Source: JAFAMS01 sp049520515 (GTDB taxonomy: Bacteria; Vulcanimicrobiota; Vulcanimicrobiia; Vulcanimicrobiales; Vulcanimicrobiaceae). Taken from it: a stretch of DNA of 64,000 nt. The notes beneath the pieces are model-generated. The model was given only the letters and a program-made list of their open reading frames with translations. It was not told the DNA's origin and did not search any database. Both the position numbers and the translations under genes were made by a program. Positions 8,972-17,359 of the stretch are shown one piece after another (the stretch's first letter is position 1; each line of letters opens with the position of its first letter). The stretch covers positions 124,001-188,000 of the forward strand of contig JBEKPS010000006.1 in NCBI GenBank assembly GCA_049520515.1, written 5' to 3'.

Positions 8972-9439
8972 CTACGTGAAGATGCGTCGCTCGCCGTGCT
9001 GCGCGAACGGTTGACCGGGCCGCACGTCGCGCGTCCCGCCCGGCGTAACGAGCGTGTACGGCAGAAAGCACGTCACTGCCTCACCGTCTGCGCTTTCGAC
9101 CGCGACGCGTATCGCGTCGTGCTCGCCGGTTTCCCGCGGACGCTCGAACGAGAAATCGGCAACGACTCCGGTGGCTTTGAAGCTTCCGGAGCGTGCGCCG
9201 TCGCTGAGCGCGTCGTGGAGCGCACCCAGGAACGCATCACTCGTCGGACGCGCAGACGTCTCTTGCGTCGTGAGCACTGCAATCTGTCCCTCGCGCGTAA
9301 GCGCAACACCGAACGGATAGAACTCGCCTTGCTGGACGAGCTTGTCCAGGGCCAGAGAGATGCTCGCGTTGAGGACGCGATCTGCGTCAGTACGTTGTGC
9401 CTCCACGACGACTTCGTACCCCTTCCCCCGGTCAATCAC
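8972..9439 (-). CDS. Conserved-looking hypothetical protein
   Basis: A 155-residue soluble protein that I do not recognise. It has GEFYPFGVAL and REGQIAVLT in the first half and VAVESADGEAVTCFLPY in the second half, suggesting a small alpha/beta fold; no signal peptide or membrane segment. The frame continues upstream to 9595, but that part would overlap the divergent Cys-cluster gene and looks unlike coding sequence, so GTG at 9439 is taken as start; this leaves a 64-base divergent promoter region. It ends 33 bases before the ROK kinase gene on the same strand and may share its transcript. Function unknown. Confidence 0.6.
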   Translation of the reverse strand: MIDRGKGYEVVVEAQRTDADRVLNASISLALDKLVQQGEFYPFGVALTREGQIAVLTTQETSARPTSDAFLGALHDALSDGARSGSFKATGVVADFSFERPRETGEHDAIRVAVESADGEAVTCFLPYTLVTPGGTRDVRPGQPFAQHGERRIFT

Positions 9440-9503
9440 GGACCCTGCCGCTGTTCCAAGGTTGCAAAGGTTCACATTGCGCGTGAAGCGTAAGGCCGTC
9501 GCT

Positions 9504-10190
9504 ATGGAGACGATCGATCTCATTACCCTGCGCGCGCGGCGCGAGCTGTCGGCGTTTACGCGCGAGACGAAGCAGCCCACCAAGATCGAGCTCATGGATC
9601 TCGAGACGTTACATCAATTCAACTCGATCGAGATCGATGAAGAACACATCACGATCACGTACAACGAAAAAACCACTCGCAAATACAATGCGAATGAGAT
9701 CACGAGCAAAGAGTGGCAGTACAAATATAACGACGATCCGGAATTCGTGGCTGCAATCGAACGCGTCGTCGAGCTTGCGCGCGAACATCTGCGCGATCTG
9801 CCCGACAATGTCGCGTGCCCGCCGGGATGTGCGGAATGCTGCAAGGCGTACGAACCGTTCGTCAGCAAAGCCGACGTGGAGCGCATCGCGAAGCATTTGG
9901 GACTTTCGTACAAAATGACGATGAAGCGGTACGTGAACGCGCGCCCGGCACCCGACGATCACTCCGTCGGCTGGCTCAAGAAAGTCGACCCCAGCGACAG
10001 CGGCAGCGCCTGCGTTTTCCTCATGGGCCCAAAATCCGGGCAGCACTATTGCGGCATCTATCCGGCTCGCCCGCACGACTGCGCGGACTTCTCGCCGATC
10101 GGATGCGACGACGTCGATCTCACGCTGCGCCACGACGGCGAGTTCAAAATCGGAGCCCCGTTCAAGCCGCGTCCCAATGGCCGAGGCTGA
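9504..10190 (+). CDS. YkgJ-family cysteine-cluster (zinc/iron-chelating) protein
   Basis: A 228-residue cytoplasmic protein of the YkgJ/UPF0153 type, thought to chelate zinc or iron-sulfur through a Cys cluster. Motifs are CPPGCAECC near residue 108, then CVFLMGP, CGIYPARPHDC and a final Cys in SPIGC, the expected order. The N-terminal 90 residues are charged and helical and not typical of the short family members. A longer in-frame start at 9342 was rejected because it would run antisense through the neighbouring gene; ATG at 9504 begins METIDLIT. The 3' end overlaps the next gene by 14 bases. Precise biochemical role unknown. Confidence 0.78.
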   Translation: METIDLITLRARRELSAFTRETKQPTKIELMDLETLHQFNSIEIDEEHITITYNEKTTRKYNANEITSKEWQYKYNDDPEFVAAIERVVELAREHLRDLPDNVACPPGCAECCKAYEPFVSKADVERIAKHLGLSYKMTMKRYVNARPAPDDHSVGWLKKVDPSDSGSACVFLMGPKSGQHYCGIYPARPHDCADFSPIGCDDVDLTLRHDGEFKIGAPFKPRPNGRG

Positions 10191-11691
10191 GTACGACGCA
10201 ATCGTCATCGGCGCAGGCCACAACGGCCTGGTTGCCGCCGCATATCTCGCCCAAGCCGGCGCGCGCGTAGCGGTTCTCGAAAAGTCAGCCACGATCGGCG
10301 GCGCGGCGCGCTGCGAAGAGACCTGGCCGGGCTTCACCGTCTCCACCGCCTCGTACGTCTGCAGCCTCTTCGATCCGGTCATCGTTCGCGAGCTGGAACT
10401 CGAGCGGCACGGCTTCAGTGCGTATCGCAAAGAGCCGGCGTCGTTTACGCCGTTGCTCGACGGCCGTTCGCTGCTGCTCGGTTCGGATGCGGCGGCGAAT
10501 GCCCGGGAGATCGGACGCTTCTCCGAATCGGACGCTCGGGGATTTGAAGCCTTTACCGAGAGCGCCGAAGGGCTTGGCGCTGAGATCTTCGATCACTTGG
10601 ACGACGACGACCCAAGACTCGACGCACTCGATGGAACAACGCGCGAGCTCTTCGATCTCCCGGTCAGCTCATACGTCTCGCGCTTCGTCGAGACGCCGGT
10701 GCTGCAAGCCACGCTGGCAACGGACGGTTTGATCGGAACCTACGCCGGGCCGCGCGACCCCGGGACGACGTACGTTTTGGCGCACCATTACGCCGGACGC
10801 GTGCTCGGCGAACAAGGCGCCTGGGGATTCGTGCGCGGCGGCATGGGTGCGCTTTCGGCTGCCGTCGCCTCGGCGGGGCGAGCCGCAGGCGTCGACGTGC
10901 ATAGTGGCGCCGAGGTCATAGGGATTGCGCGCAATGGACGGATGGAAGTACGCTGCGTGGACGGACGCGCGTTTGCCGCGCGCGCGATTCTCTCGAACGC
11001 CGATCCGAAAACGACGTTCTTGGGCTTGTGCCCGAGCGATGCGTTTGAGAACGCGTTCCTTGAACGCGTGCAATCGTGGCGCGCCGAAGGCGTCTCGTTC
11101 AAGATCAATCTCGCGCTCGGCGGATTGCCCGATTTTAGTGCACGACCCGGAACGAATCTTCAGCCACACCACAAAGCGACGATTCACGTTGCGCCCGATA
11201 TCGATTATCTGCAGCGCGCATATGAGGATGCACGTAGTCGCGGTACATCGCGCGCGCCCATGCTCGAGTGCTTCATGCAAACGCCGACCGACGACTCGCT
11301 CGCACCGGCCGGCAAGCACATTCTCTCGATCTTTGCGCAATACTTTCCGTACAGCGCCGCGATTCGTTGGAATGCGAACGAAAAACGGACGATCGTACGA
11401 ACGATAATTGAAACGCTGGCGCAATACGCACCCAATCTGCTCGATCTCATCGAAGACTGGGATATTCTCTCACCGGCCGACATCGAAGCGCGTATCGGAA
11501 TCTCGGGAGGGCATATCTTCCACGGCGAACTCTTGCCCGGTCAGATCTTTGAAGATCGCTTCAACGTTCGCACACCGCTAGACGGACTTTATCTGTGCGG
11601 ATCGGGGACGCATCCGGGCGGATGCGTTACCGGTGTCCCCGGCCGGCGTGCCGCGCGCGCCGTTCTTTCTGATTTGAAGGCAACCGTATGA
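10177..11691 (+). CDS. FAD-dependent oxidoreductase, CrtI/PYROXD2-like
   Basis: A 504-residue flavoprotein of the phytoene desaturase-like superfamily. The N-terminal dinucleotide fold VIGAGHNGLVAAAYLAQAG and the following LEKSATIGGAARCEE are diagnostic, and the C-terminal DGLYLCGSGTHPGGCVTG closes the FAD site. It matches the PYROXD2-like branch better than true carotenoid desaturases, and no crtB or other carotenoid gene is adjacent, so a pigment role should not be assumed. Starts 14 bases inside the previous gene and overlaps the following AhpD-like gene by four bases (ATGA), indicating a three-gene operon with possible redox function. Confidence 0.83.
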   Translation: MAEAEYDAIVIGAGHNGLVAAAYLAQAGARVAVLEKSATIGGAARCEETWPGFTVSTASYVCSLFDPVIVRELELERHGFSAYRKEPASFTPLLDGRSLLLGSDAAANAREIGRFSESDARGFEAFTESAEGLGAEIFDHLDDDDPRLDALDGTTRELFDLPVSSYVSRFVETPVLQATLATDGLIGTYAGPRDPGTTYVLAHHYAGRVLGEQGAWGFVRGGMGALSAAVASAGRAAGVDVHSGAEVIGIARNGRMEVRCVDGRAFAARAILSNADPKTTFLGLCPSDAFENAFLERVQSWRAEGVSFKINLALGGLPDFSARPGTNLQPHHKATIHVAPDIDYLQRAYEDARSRGTSRAPMLECFMQTPTDDSLAPAGKHILSIFAQYFPYSAAIRWNANEKRTIVRTIIETLAQYAPNLLDLIEDWDILSPADIEARIGISGGHIFHGELLPGQIFEDRFNVRTPLDGLYLCGSGTHPGGCVTGVPGRRAARAVLSDLKATV

Positions 11692-12260
11692 TTACAGAAC
11701 GACGATTTTCGCGTTTTGGCGAGACTCCGGAGAACGAGCTTCCGGACGACATTCGCGCGATTTACGATCAGAATTCAGGCAAGATCGGATTTGTTCCGAA
11801 CGTCTTTCGCGCGTACTCGCGAAGGCCCGAACACTTTCGCGCGTTCATGCACTACCACGACGTGCTGATGCGCGGCGAGAGCGGACTCTCGCGCGCCGAG
11901 CGCGAGGCGATCGTCGTAGCGGTCTCGAGTGAAAACCTCTGCCAATATTGCATGACCGCGCACGGCGCGGCATTACGCGTTATCGGGAAAAATCCAATCC
12001 TCGCCGAGCAAATCGCCAACAACTGGCAGACGGCCGATCTCGAGCCGCGTTTGCGCACCATTCTCACCTTTGCATCGCACGTCAACGAACCGGGTTTCGC
12101 CGCTACCGACGAAGAGATCGACGAACTGCGTGCTGGGGGATTTTCAGACGACGATATTTGGGATATTGCCGCGATCGCCGCATTTTTCGGCTTTTCGAAT
12201 CGCATGGCCGGGCTGATGGACATGCGTCCCAACCCCGAATTTTACTCCATGGGCCGCTAG
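11688..12260 (+). CDS. Peroxidase-related AhpD-like protein (carboxymuconolactone decarboxylase fold)
   Basis: A 190-residue helical protein of the AhpD/CMD superfamily, resembling the group annotated as uncharacterized peroxidase-related enzymes. The redox motif is Cys85-Gln-Tyr-Cys88 followed by His92 (CQYCMTAH), with a preceding GLSRAEREAIVVAVS helix, as in AhpD. It may reduce peroxides or act as a disulfide reductase. Start ATG overlaps the stop of the upstream oxidoreductase by four bases, so the pair are translationally coupled. Substrate and electron donor are unknown. Length is normal for the family. Confidence 0.82.
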   Translation: MITERRFSRFGETPENELPDDIRAIYDQNSGKIGFVPNVFRAYSRRPEHFRAFMHYHDVLMRGESGLSRAEREAIVVAVSSENLCQYCMTAHGAALRVIGKNPILAEQIANNWQTADLEPRLRTILTFASHVNEPGFAATDEEIDELRAGGFSDDDIWDIAAIAAFFGFSNRMAGLMDMRPNPEFYSMGR

Positions 12261-12300
12261 AACCAGGGGCGTAGCGCCTTAAGACTGAACGGGCCGGGCC

Positions 12301-12717
12301 ATGAAGCGTTTATTTTTGCTCGCTTCGCTGGCGGTGCTATGCGGCGCCGTCCCGGCGACAGTCCTCGCCCAAATGTCTCCCGCAGATGATCACCTGTCGA
12401 TTCCCGTCTATTCTCAAAACGGCTCCGGCGAGTGGGGCACCGTAACGTTCCTCCAACGCGGTCCGAACCTCGTCGTTTACGTCGAAATGACGAATCCGAC
12501 CGCCGCGACGCAGCCGGTCCACATCCATGATGGAACCTGCGCGAAACTCAATCCGAAACCGAAGTATCCCCTGATGAGCCTCAGTAACGGTTCGTCGTCA
12601 ACGACGCTCGAGAACGTTTCGCTTGCGTCGCTGCTGGCCGGCCCGTTTGCAGTCAACGTTCACAAGTCGCCCAACGAGGTAGGGACCTACGTTGCCTGTG
12701 GTGACATCAAGCAATAG
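12301..12717 (+). CDS. Small exported protein, CHRD/superoxide-dismutase-like fold suspected
   Basis: A 138-residue exported protein with a clear signal peptide (KRLFLLASLAVL to VLAQ, cleavage near 24). The mature part is beta-rich with VHIHDGTC near residue 78 and a closing NVHKSPNEVGTYVACGDI. The histidines and the two late cysteines resemble CHRD domains or copper-zinc superoxide dismutase-like sheets, but key metal ligands cannot be aligned with certainty. It has its own gap on both sides (40 bases upstream) and is followed by a strong hairpin terminator, so it is probably monocistronic or the end of the preceding operon. Function unknown. Confidence 0.7.
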   Translation: MKRLFLLASLAVLCGAVPATVLAQMSPADDHLSIPVYSQNGSGEWGTVTFLQRGPNLVVYVEMTNPTAATQPVHIHDGTCAKLNPKPKYPLMSLSNGSSSTTLENVSLASLLAGPFAVNVHKSPNEVGTYVACGDIKQ

Positions 12718-12725
12718 TCCATCCA

Positions 12726-12753
12726 GGGTGCGAAGCTCGGTCGCACCCGTTTT
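12726..12753 (+). terminator. Rho-independent terminator
   Basis: An 8-bp perfect stem, GGGTGCGA at 12726-12733 and TCGCACCC at 12741-12748, with a 7-base loop, followed by GTTTT. It lies nine bases after the stop of the exported protein and just reaches the end of the convergent threonine dehydratase gene. The U-tract is on the plus side only, so it should stop the plus-strand operon. Confidence 0.75.
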
Positions 12754-13735
12754 AACTCGCTGAAGCGATCGCTTCCGCGAAGACGGCCGGATCGACGTTG
12801 CCCCCGCTGATAATGATTCCGACGCGACGTCCGCGCGCTTGTATTTTCGCGTGCATCAGCGCTGCAAGTCCCGCCGCCCCGCTTGGCTCGATGACGAGCT
12901 TGAGTCGCTCGAAGGCAAACCGCATCGCGGTGCGCAGCTCATCGTCGCTGACCGTCACGATGCCCTTGCCGTAACGCTGAAAAATCGCAAACGGCAGCAC
13001 ACCCGGTGCCGTCGTTTGAATGCCGTCTGCGATCGTTTTCGGCACGTCGATCGTGACGCGTTCGCCTCGCGCGAGCGACTGCTGCCAATCGTTACCCGTT
13101 TCGGGTTCGACGCCGTAGACTTCGACCAACGGCGAGTTTTCGATTGCGGCTAAGGTCGAGCCGGCCAAGAGTCCGCCGCCGCCGACCGGCACGAGCAGCA
13201 TGTCGAGCGGTCCCGACGTCGCACACAGCTCGAGCGCAGCCGTACCTTGCCCCGCGATGATATGCGGATCATCGTACGGCGGCACGAGCGTCGCACCGCG
13301 TTCGTCGGCAAGTTTGCGCGCGATCGCGGTACGGTCTTCGCGGAACCGGTCGTACTGCACGATCTCCGCACCGTAACCGCGGGTCGCTGCGACCTTCGCC
13401 TTTGGTGCATCGTGCGGCATCACGATCGTTGCCGGCACGTTCAATATCTGCGCAGCGAGCGCGACGCCCTGCGCGTGATTGCCGCTCGAGAACGCAACGA
13501 CGCCGCGTTCTCGTTCATCGGAAGACAGCTGCGAGATGCGGTTGTAGGCGCCGCGAAACTTGAACGCACCCATGCGTTGAAAATTCTCGGCCTTGATGAA
13601 TACGGTCGCACTCGTCAGCTTGTCGAGTGTGTGTGAAGTGATCACCGGCGTACGATGCGCAACGCCCTCTATGCGCGCGGCTGCGGCCGCGACGTCATCG
13701 AACGTTACGCTCCGAAGCGTCGTGCTATCGCTCAT
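12752..13735 (-). CDS. Threonine/serine dehydratase (PLP fold type II)
   Basis: A 327-residue PLP enzyme of the catabolic threonine dehydratase/serine racemase group. Lys59 in GAFKFRGA forms the Schiff base, SSGNHAQG (84-91) holds the substrate carboxylate, VGGGGLLAG binds PLP phosphate, and ISGGN near the end contacts the pyridine ring. There is no C-terminal ACT regulatory domain, so it is a short catabolic form rather than feedback-controlled biosynthetic IlvA. Could also be serine racemase or hydroxyaspartate ammonia-lyase. It is the last gene of a long minus-strand operon and overlaps the upstream small gene by four bases. Confidence 0.86.
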   Translation of the reverse strand: MSDSTTLRSVTFDDVAAAAARIEGVAHRTPVITSHTLDKLTSATVFIKAENFQRMGAFKFRGAYNRISQLSSDERERGVVAFSSGNHAQGVALAAQILNVPATIVMPHDAPKAKVAATRGYGAEIVQYDRFREDRTAIARKLADERGATLVPPYDDPHIIAGQGTAALELCATSGPLDMLLVPVGGGGLLAGSTLAAIENSPLVEVYGVEPETGNDWQQSLARGERVTIDVPKTIADGIQTTAPGVLPFAIFQRYGKGIVTVSDDELRTAMRFAFERLKLVIEPSGAAGLAALMHAKIQARGRRVGIIISGGNVDPAVFAEAIASAS

Positions 13736-14190
13736 TGGCCGCTCGAACGCCGCATATAAAAACTCTCAGCTTTCCCGTCGATATCGACGGGCATCTTGAC
13801 CTGCCAATTGCCCTTCTCGAAGTGCGCGAGATATTCGTGGTCGCGTGGAGCCGCGTCTTTGGGCGTCGTCTCCTCGACGTTCTTGAGCGCCCCCATCGGG
13901 GCAAGCAAGTCGGCAAGGTGGCCGACCTTTGCGTGCGTCATCGATTCGCGTGCCTGTGCATCGAAATCGCTTGCAACCGGCGTCATGTCGTTGCGCTGTA
14001 CGGCAGTGATGATCCGCGTGACCAGGCGCTCTTGTCTGCTCTCGTGACGCGTCGTCACCGAAATCACGATCGCAACGAACAGCACCGCGATAATGAACCA
14101 CGCGACGCGCTTAGGAATCGGGATTCCGCCACTCCGGCGCCGGACCGTTCCGGTGACGGGAATCGGCGGAGTAGGCCCGCTCGTGCTCAT
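13732..14190 (-). CDS. Single-pass membrane protein of unknown function
   Basis: A 152-residue protein with a Pro-rich, basic N-terminus (about 1-28), one transmembrane helix (about 29-46, VAWFIIAVLFVAIVISV) and an extracytoplasmic domain with a helix-rich first half and a beta-like ending (EYLAHFEKGNWQVKMPVDIDG). The N-terminal charge predicts a cytoplasmic N-terminus. No family recognised; the outer domain loosely resembles small NTF2-like or DUF3887-type domains, which I cannot confirm. It overlaps both neighbours by four bases (prfC upstream, dehydratase downstream), so it is part of the operon. Confidence 0.65.
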   Translation of the reverse strand: MSTSGPTPPIPVTGTVRRRSGGIPIPKRVAWFIIAVLFVAIVISVTTRHESRQERLVTRIITAVQRNDMTPVASDFDAQARESMTHAKVGHLADLLAPMGALKNVEETTPKDAAPRDHEYLAHFEKGNWQVKMPVDIDGKAESFYMRRSSGQ

Positions 14191-15812
14191 GCGACCTCTC
14201 CTTGCACTTGTGACGAATCTTCAAAGGCTACGAAACGAAGACCCGGGTTCCATTCCTCGGCCAAACGGACGCTCCAATCACTTTCGAATAATGCCACTGG
14301 TCCGCCTGAGGCATCCTCGGCGATACGCGCGGCCGATGGCATCTGCGCGGACGCGATCGTCTCGTGATTTCCGACGATGCGCCGCGCAAAGGTAAACGGC
14401 AATCGCGACCAATCCGTGCGCACGCCGTACTCAGCTTCGAGACGATACTTCGTCACTTCGAATTGTAGCTCGCCGACCGCCGCCAAAATCGGCTCCATGC
14501 GCGTGCGATCCGCGGTAAAGAAAACTTGAATCGCGCCCTCTTCCCGCAACTGCTCGATTCCTTTTTGAAACGACTTGTAGCTCGCGGTGTCGGGGCTGCG
14601 CACGAACGCGAAGTGCTCCGGTGCGAACGAGGGGATCGGATCCAGGGCGATGGGATCGCCGGTGCACAGCGTGTCGCCGATTGCGAAGATGCCGGGGTTT
14701 GCCAATCCCACCACGTCGCCGGCATACGCTTCGTCGACGACCTCGCGGTCGGCCGCAAAGAGCTTCATCGCGCGCGTGAGACGCACGTCTTTCCCGCTGC
14801 GCGCATTGTGCACCATCATGTCGCGCTCGAAGCGTCCACTCGTGACGCGGACGAAGGCGACCCGATCGCGATGCCGCGGATCCATGTTGGCCTGAATCTT
14901 GAAGACGAAACCGCTGAAGCGATCCGTCGCGGGCTCGACCGAAACACGCTCGCGTCCGGGAAGGCGAACGCCCTGGCGTGCAACCGGCGACGGCGCCATA
15001 TCGACGAAGGCGTCCAGAAACAATTGCACGCCGAAGTTCGTGACGGCGCTCCCGAAAAATACCGGCGTCTTAGCACCGCTGAGCATTGCCTCGCGATTAA
15101 AGTCTTCGCCGGCACCTTCGAGGAGCTCGATCTCATCGCGAAACTGCTGGTACGTCGTCTCATCGACGAGCCCACGCAACCGTTCGTCATCGAGTCCGCT
15201 CACCTCAACCGGTGCGCGCTTCGCGCCGTGCTCCGTCCGCTCGAAGAGATGCACTTGCTTACTCGCACGATCGTAAACGCCACGGAACGTGGGACCCGAA
15301 CCCAGTGGCCAATTGATCGGGTACGCTCCGATGCCGAGAATCGATTCGAGCTCGTCGAGCAGCTCGAGCGGATCGCGGCTCGGACGATCCATCTTGTTCA
15401 TGAACGTGAACAAGGGAATAGCGCGTGCACGGCAGATCGCGAATAGCTTGCGCGTTTGCGGCTCGACGCCTTTGGCGGCGTCGATCAGCATCACAGCCGC
15501 ATCGGCTGCCAGGAGCGTACGATACGTATCCTCACCGAAATCTTGGTGACCCGGCGTATCGAGCAGATTGATCGCGTAGCCTTCATACGGAAATTGCAGC
15601 ACCGTTGATGTGATCGAAATGCCGCGTTCGCGTTCGAGTGCCATCCAGTCCGACGTTACCGCACGCGCGCGCCGGCGCGCCGCAACTTGTCCGGCGGTTT
15701 GAATCGCTCCACCGTACAGCAGCAGCTTTTCGGTCAACGTCGTCTTGCCGGCGTCCGGATGCGAAATGATCGCGAATGTCCGTCGACGCTCGACTTCGGT
15801 TTCCAAGCTCAC
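14187..15812 (-). CDS. prfC: Peptide chain release factor 3 (PrfC)
   Basis: A 541-residue translational GTPase that recycles class I release factors from the ribosome after peptide release. G-motifs are SHPDAGKTTLTEKLL (G1, residues 17-31), RGISITST (G2), DTPGHQDF (G3) and NKMDRPS (G4); downstream are the domain II region beginning near GFVFKIQANMDPRHRDRVAF and the RF3-specific domain III. QVAARRRARAVTSDWMALERERGISI is the typical RF3 switch region. Length is normal for the family (about 525-545). It overlaps its neighbours by four bases on each side, embedded between two small membrane-protein genes in an operon that also holds cell-wall and sugar genes, an unusual context. Confidence 0.95.
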   Translation of the reverse strand: MSLETEVERRRTFAIISHPDAGKTTLTEKLLLYGGAIQTAGQVAARRRARAVTSDWMALERERGISITSTVLQFPYEGYAINLLDTPGHQDFGEDTYRTLLAADAAVMLIDAAKGVEPQTRKLFAICRARAIPLFTFMNKMDRPSRDPLELLDELESILGIGAYPINWPLGSGPTFRGVYDRASKQVHLFERTEHGAKRAPVEVSGLDDERLRGLVDETTYQQFRDEIELLEGAGEDFNREAMLSGAKTPVFFGSAVTNFGVQLFLDAFVDMAPSPVARQGVRLPGRERVSVEPATDRFSGFVFKIQANMDPRHRDRVAFVRVTSGRFERDMMVHNARSGKDVRLTRAMKLFAADREVVDEAYAGDVVGLANPGIFAIGDTLCTGDPIALDPIPSFAPEHFAFVRSPDTASYKSFQKGIEQLREEGAIQVFFTADRTRMEPILAAVGELQFEVTKYRLEAEYGVRTDWSRLPFTFARRIVGNHETIASAQMPSAARIAEDASGGPVALFESDWSVRLAEEWNPGLRFVAFEDSSQVQGEVA

Positions 15813-16249
15813 TTTATGAAAGAATAGACGCGGAGTACCGCGCCTTTCCTGTCATCATCGTACAGATAGTAGCGGTCGTTCCAGTGAAGAAGGCGAGCCG
15901 GCGGCGGGATGCGCAGTCGGTCGCTGCCGCGTCGCACGATAATCCCATTCGCCGTGATTTTGATCGTGCAGGGGCCCGCGTGCACCGTTCCATCGATCGT
16001 AGTCGCGCTCGCGGGAATCTTCGCGCGCAGGCTTGCGGCACTGCCGTGATCCTCGGAGTGTTGGCGCGCACAAGCTGGGAGCGCGGAAAGCGCCCAGGGC
16101 GCATCACCTGCGAGCGACGTCGACGCGACACTCCCATTCGATTGCGCGCGCGAGGCACTTGGCGTTCCGCTCGCGCGCGCCGAAACGCGAAGATCGGGCG
16201 GCGACATTTTGCGGAGCGTGATCGCGAAAACAAAAGCCGCGACAAGCAC
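15809..16249 (-). CDS. Small membrane-anchored hypothetical protein
   Basis: A 146-residue protein with a short N-terminal hydrophobic segment, a low-complexity Ser/Ala linker and a beta-rich C-terminal part (TIDGTVHAGPCTIKITANGIIVRR). The GTG start at 16249 is uncertain: the frame stays open upstream and a CTG at 16294-16292 that overlaps the preceding stop codon would give a longer, better-formed transmembrane segment (IWRFFAAATVLVAAFVF). The stop overlaps the prfC start by four bases. No family recognised. Most likely exported or membrane-tethered with its C-terminal domain outside. Confidence 0.55.
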   Translation of the reverse strand: MLVAAFVFAITLRKMSPPDLRVSARASGTPSASRAQSNGSVASTSLAGDAPWALSALPACARQHSEDHGSAASLRAKIPASATTIDGTVHAGPCTIKITANGIIVRRGSDRLRIPPPARLLHWNDRYYLYDDDRKGAVLRVYSFIK

Positions 16250-16290
16250 GGTCGCGGCTGCAAAGAAACGCCAAATCGGCGGCTGCGAGG

Positions 16291-17355
16291 TCAGACCGAC
16301 TCGATCTCTATGCCCAAGCGCGCGCGCGCGACCTTGGCGTCGGCTGCGCCGTAGTAAACGTCGTAGACGCCGTTACCTTTGCAGTCTATGCCCGTCGGGA
16401 AAACGACGTTGTTGACGATGCCGGTACGCTCTTCAACCGTGTCGGGCGAAAGCACCGGTTCCGGCGAGCGGTAGAGTACGCGATGCGGCTGATCGAGATC
16501 GTGCAACACGAGTCCGGCGCTGTAGCACAGCGTGATGCGACCTTCGTGCTCGACCGCGTCGACGCCGTGAAAGAGTGAGAGCCAACCGTGCTCCGTGCGC
16601 ACCGGAGGCGTTCCGCCGCCGTTCTTGATACGTCCCCAGTGACCGTCGGGAATGAGCACCTTGACGCTTTCGGTCGCGGTCAAGAGATTCATCGGATCTT
16701 TCAGCGCGGCTTCGAGCGGAATGTACGCGATCCGAATGCATTCGCGATCTTCGGGATCCATCTCTAAGATTGTCGGAATCGCCGCATGACCGTCAATCGA
16801 ACTGATGTGCAACATCGGACGATGATAGAACGCGATCGATTTGATGCCGGACGGCGAGATAACGGGCTCCGGGAAGAACACCGCGTCCTTGTCGTCGCCA
16901 ACGGGCATGAGCTCGCCAACGAATTTCATACGGCCGAGGCGCTCCCACTTATAACCGTCTTCGGAAAGCGCGAGCGCGATGCGCGGGCCTTCCGGACCGA
17001 ACGCGGTGTACGACATCACGTACTTGTCCAAGACCGGTACGAAGGTGACGCGCGGATCTTCGCAGCCCATTCCGCCTGGAACGCTGCGTAGCTCGTATTC
17101 GGCTTCCGGTTCCAACGCGAAACCGAGCCGCTCGAATTCGATTTTGCCGTTCGTTTCGATACCGCGTGCGAGACCGACGCGCGACGTATTACCGCGTGCA
17201 ACGACGCGCGCATACATAAGAAGCTCATTGTTTCTCCCGCGGGTAAGTGCGGGGTTGAGAACTCCTTCGATTTCGAGAGCCGATCCATCCGGCTCCATGA
17301 CGATCCCTAGGCGATTGACGTCAGCGACGACGCGTGTCGCGAATTCCTCGATCAA
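16291..17355 (-). CDS. Glycoside hydrolase family 130 protein
   Basis: A 354-residue five-bladed propeller enzyme of GH130, which contains mannosyl-glucose and beta-1,2-mannooligosaccharide phosphorylases and hydrolases. The hallmark GCEDPR motif is at about 97-102 with Asp100 as the proposed catalytic acid; KNGGGTPPVRTEHGWLSLFHGVD and YRSPEPVLSPD are further family blocks. No signal peptide, so the enzyme is cytoplasmic, which fits a phosphorylase or hydrolase of short mannosides. It lies four bases downstream of the alanine racemase gene. Which GH130 subgroup it belongs to, and so whether phosphate or water attacks, cannot be decided here. Confidence 0.88.
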   Translation of the reverse strand: MIEEFATRVVADVNRLGIVMEPDGSALEIEGVLNPALTRGRNNELLMYARVVARGNTSRVGLARGIETNGKIEFERLGFALEPEAEYELRSVPGGMGCEDPRVTFVPVLDKYVMSYTAFGPEGPRIALALSEDGYKWERLGRMKFVGELMPVGDDKDAVFFPEPVISPSGIKSIAFYHRPMLHISSIDGHAAIPTILEMDPEDRECIRIAYIPLEAALKDPMNLLTATESVKVLIPDGHWGRIKNGGGTPPVRTEHGWLSLFHGVDAVEHEGRITLCYSAGLVLHDLDQPHRVLYRSPEPVLSPDTVEERTGIVNNVVFPTGIDCKGNGVYDVYYGAADAKVARARLGIEIESV

Positions 17356-17359
17356 TGTT

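Noticed and set aside
9342..9503. N-terminal extension of the YkgJ-type protein
   Set aside because: Overlaps the coding part of the minus-strand neighbour and has low-complexity Arg/Ser composition.
10177..11691. Carotenoid desaturase CrtI
   Set aside because: The fold fits the superfamily, but there is no crtB or other carotenoid gene nearby and it looks closer to PYROXD2-like proteins.
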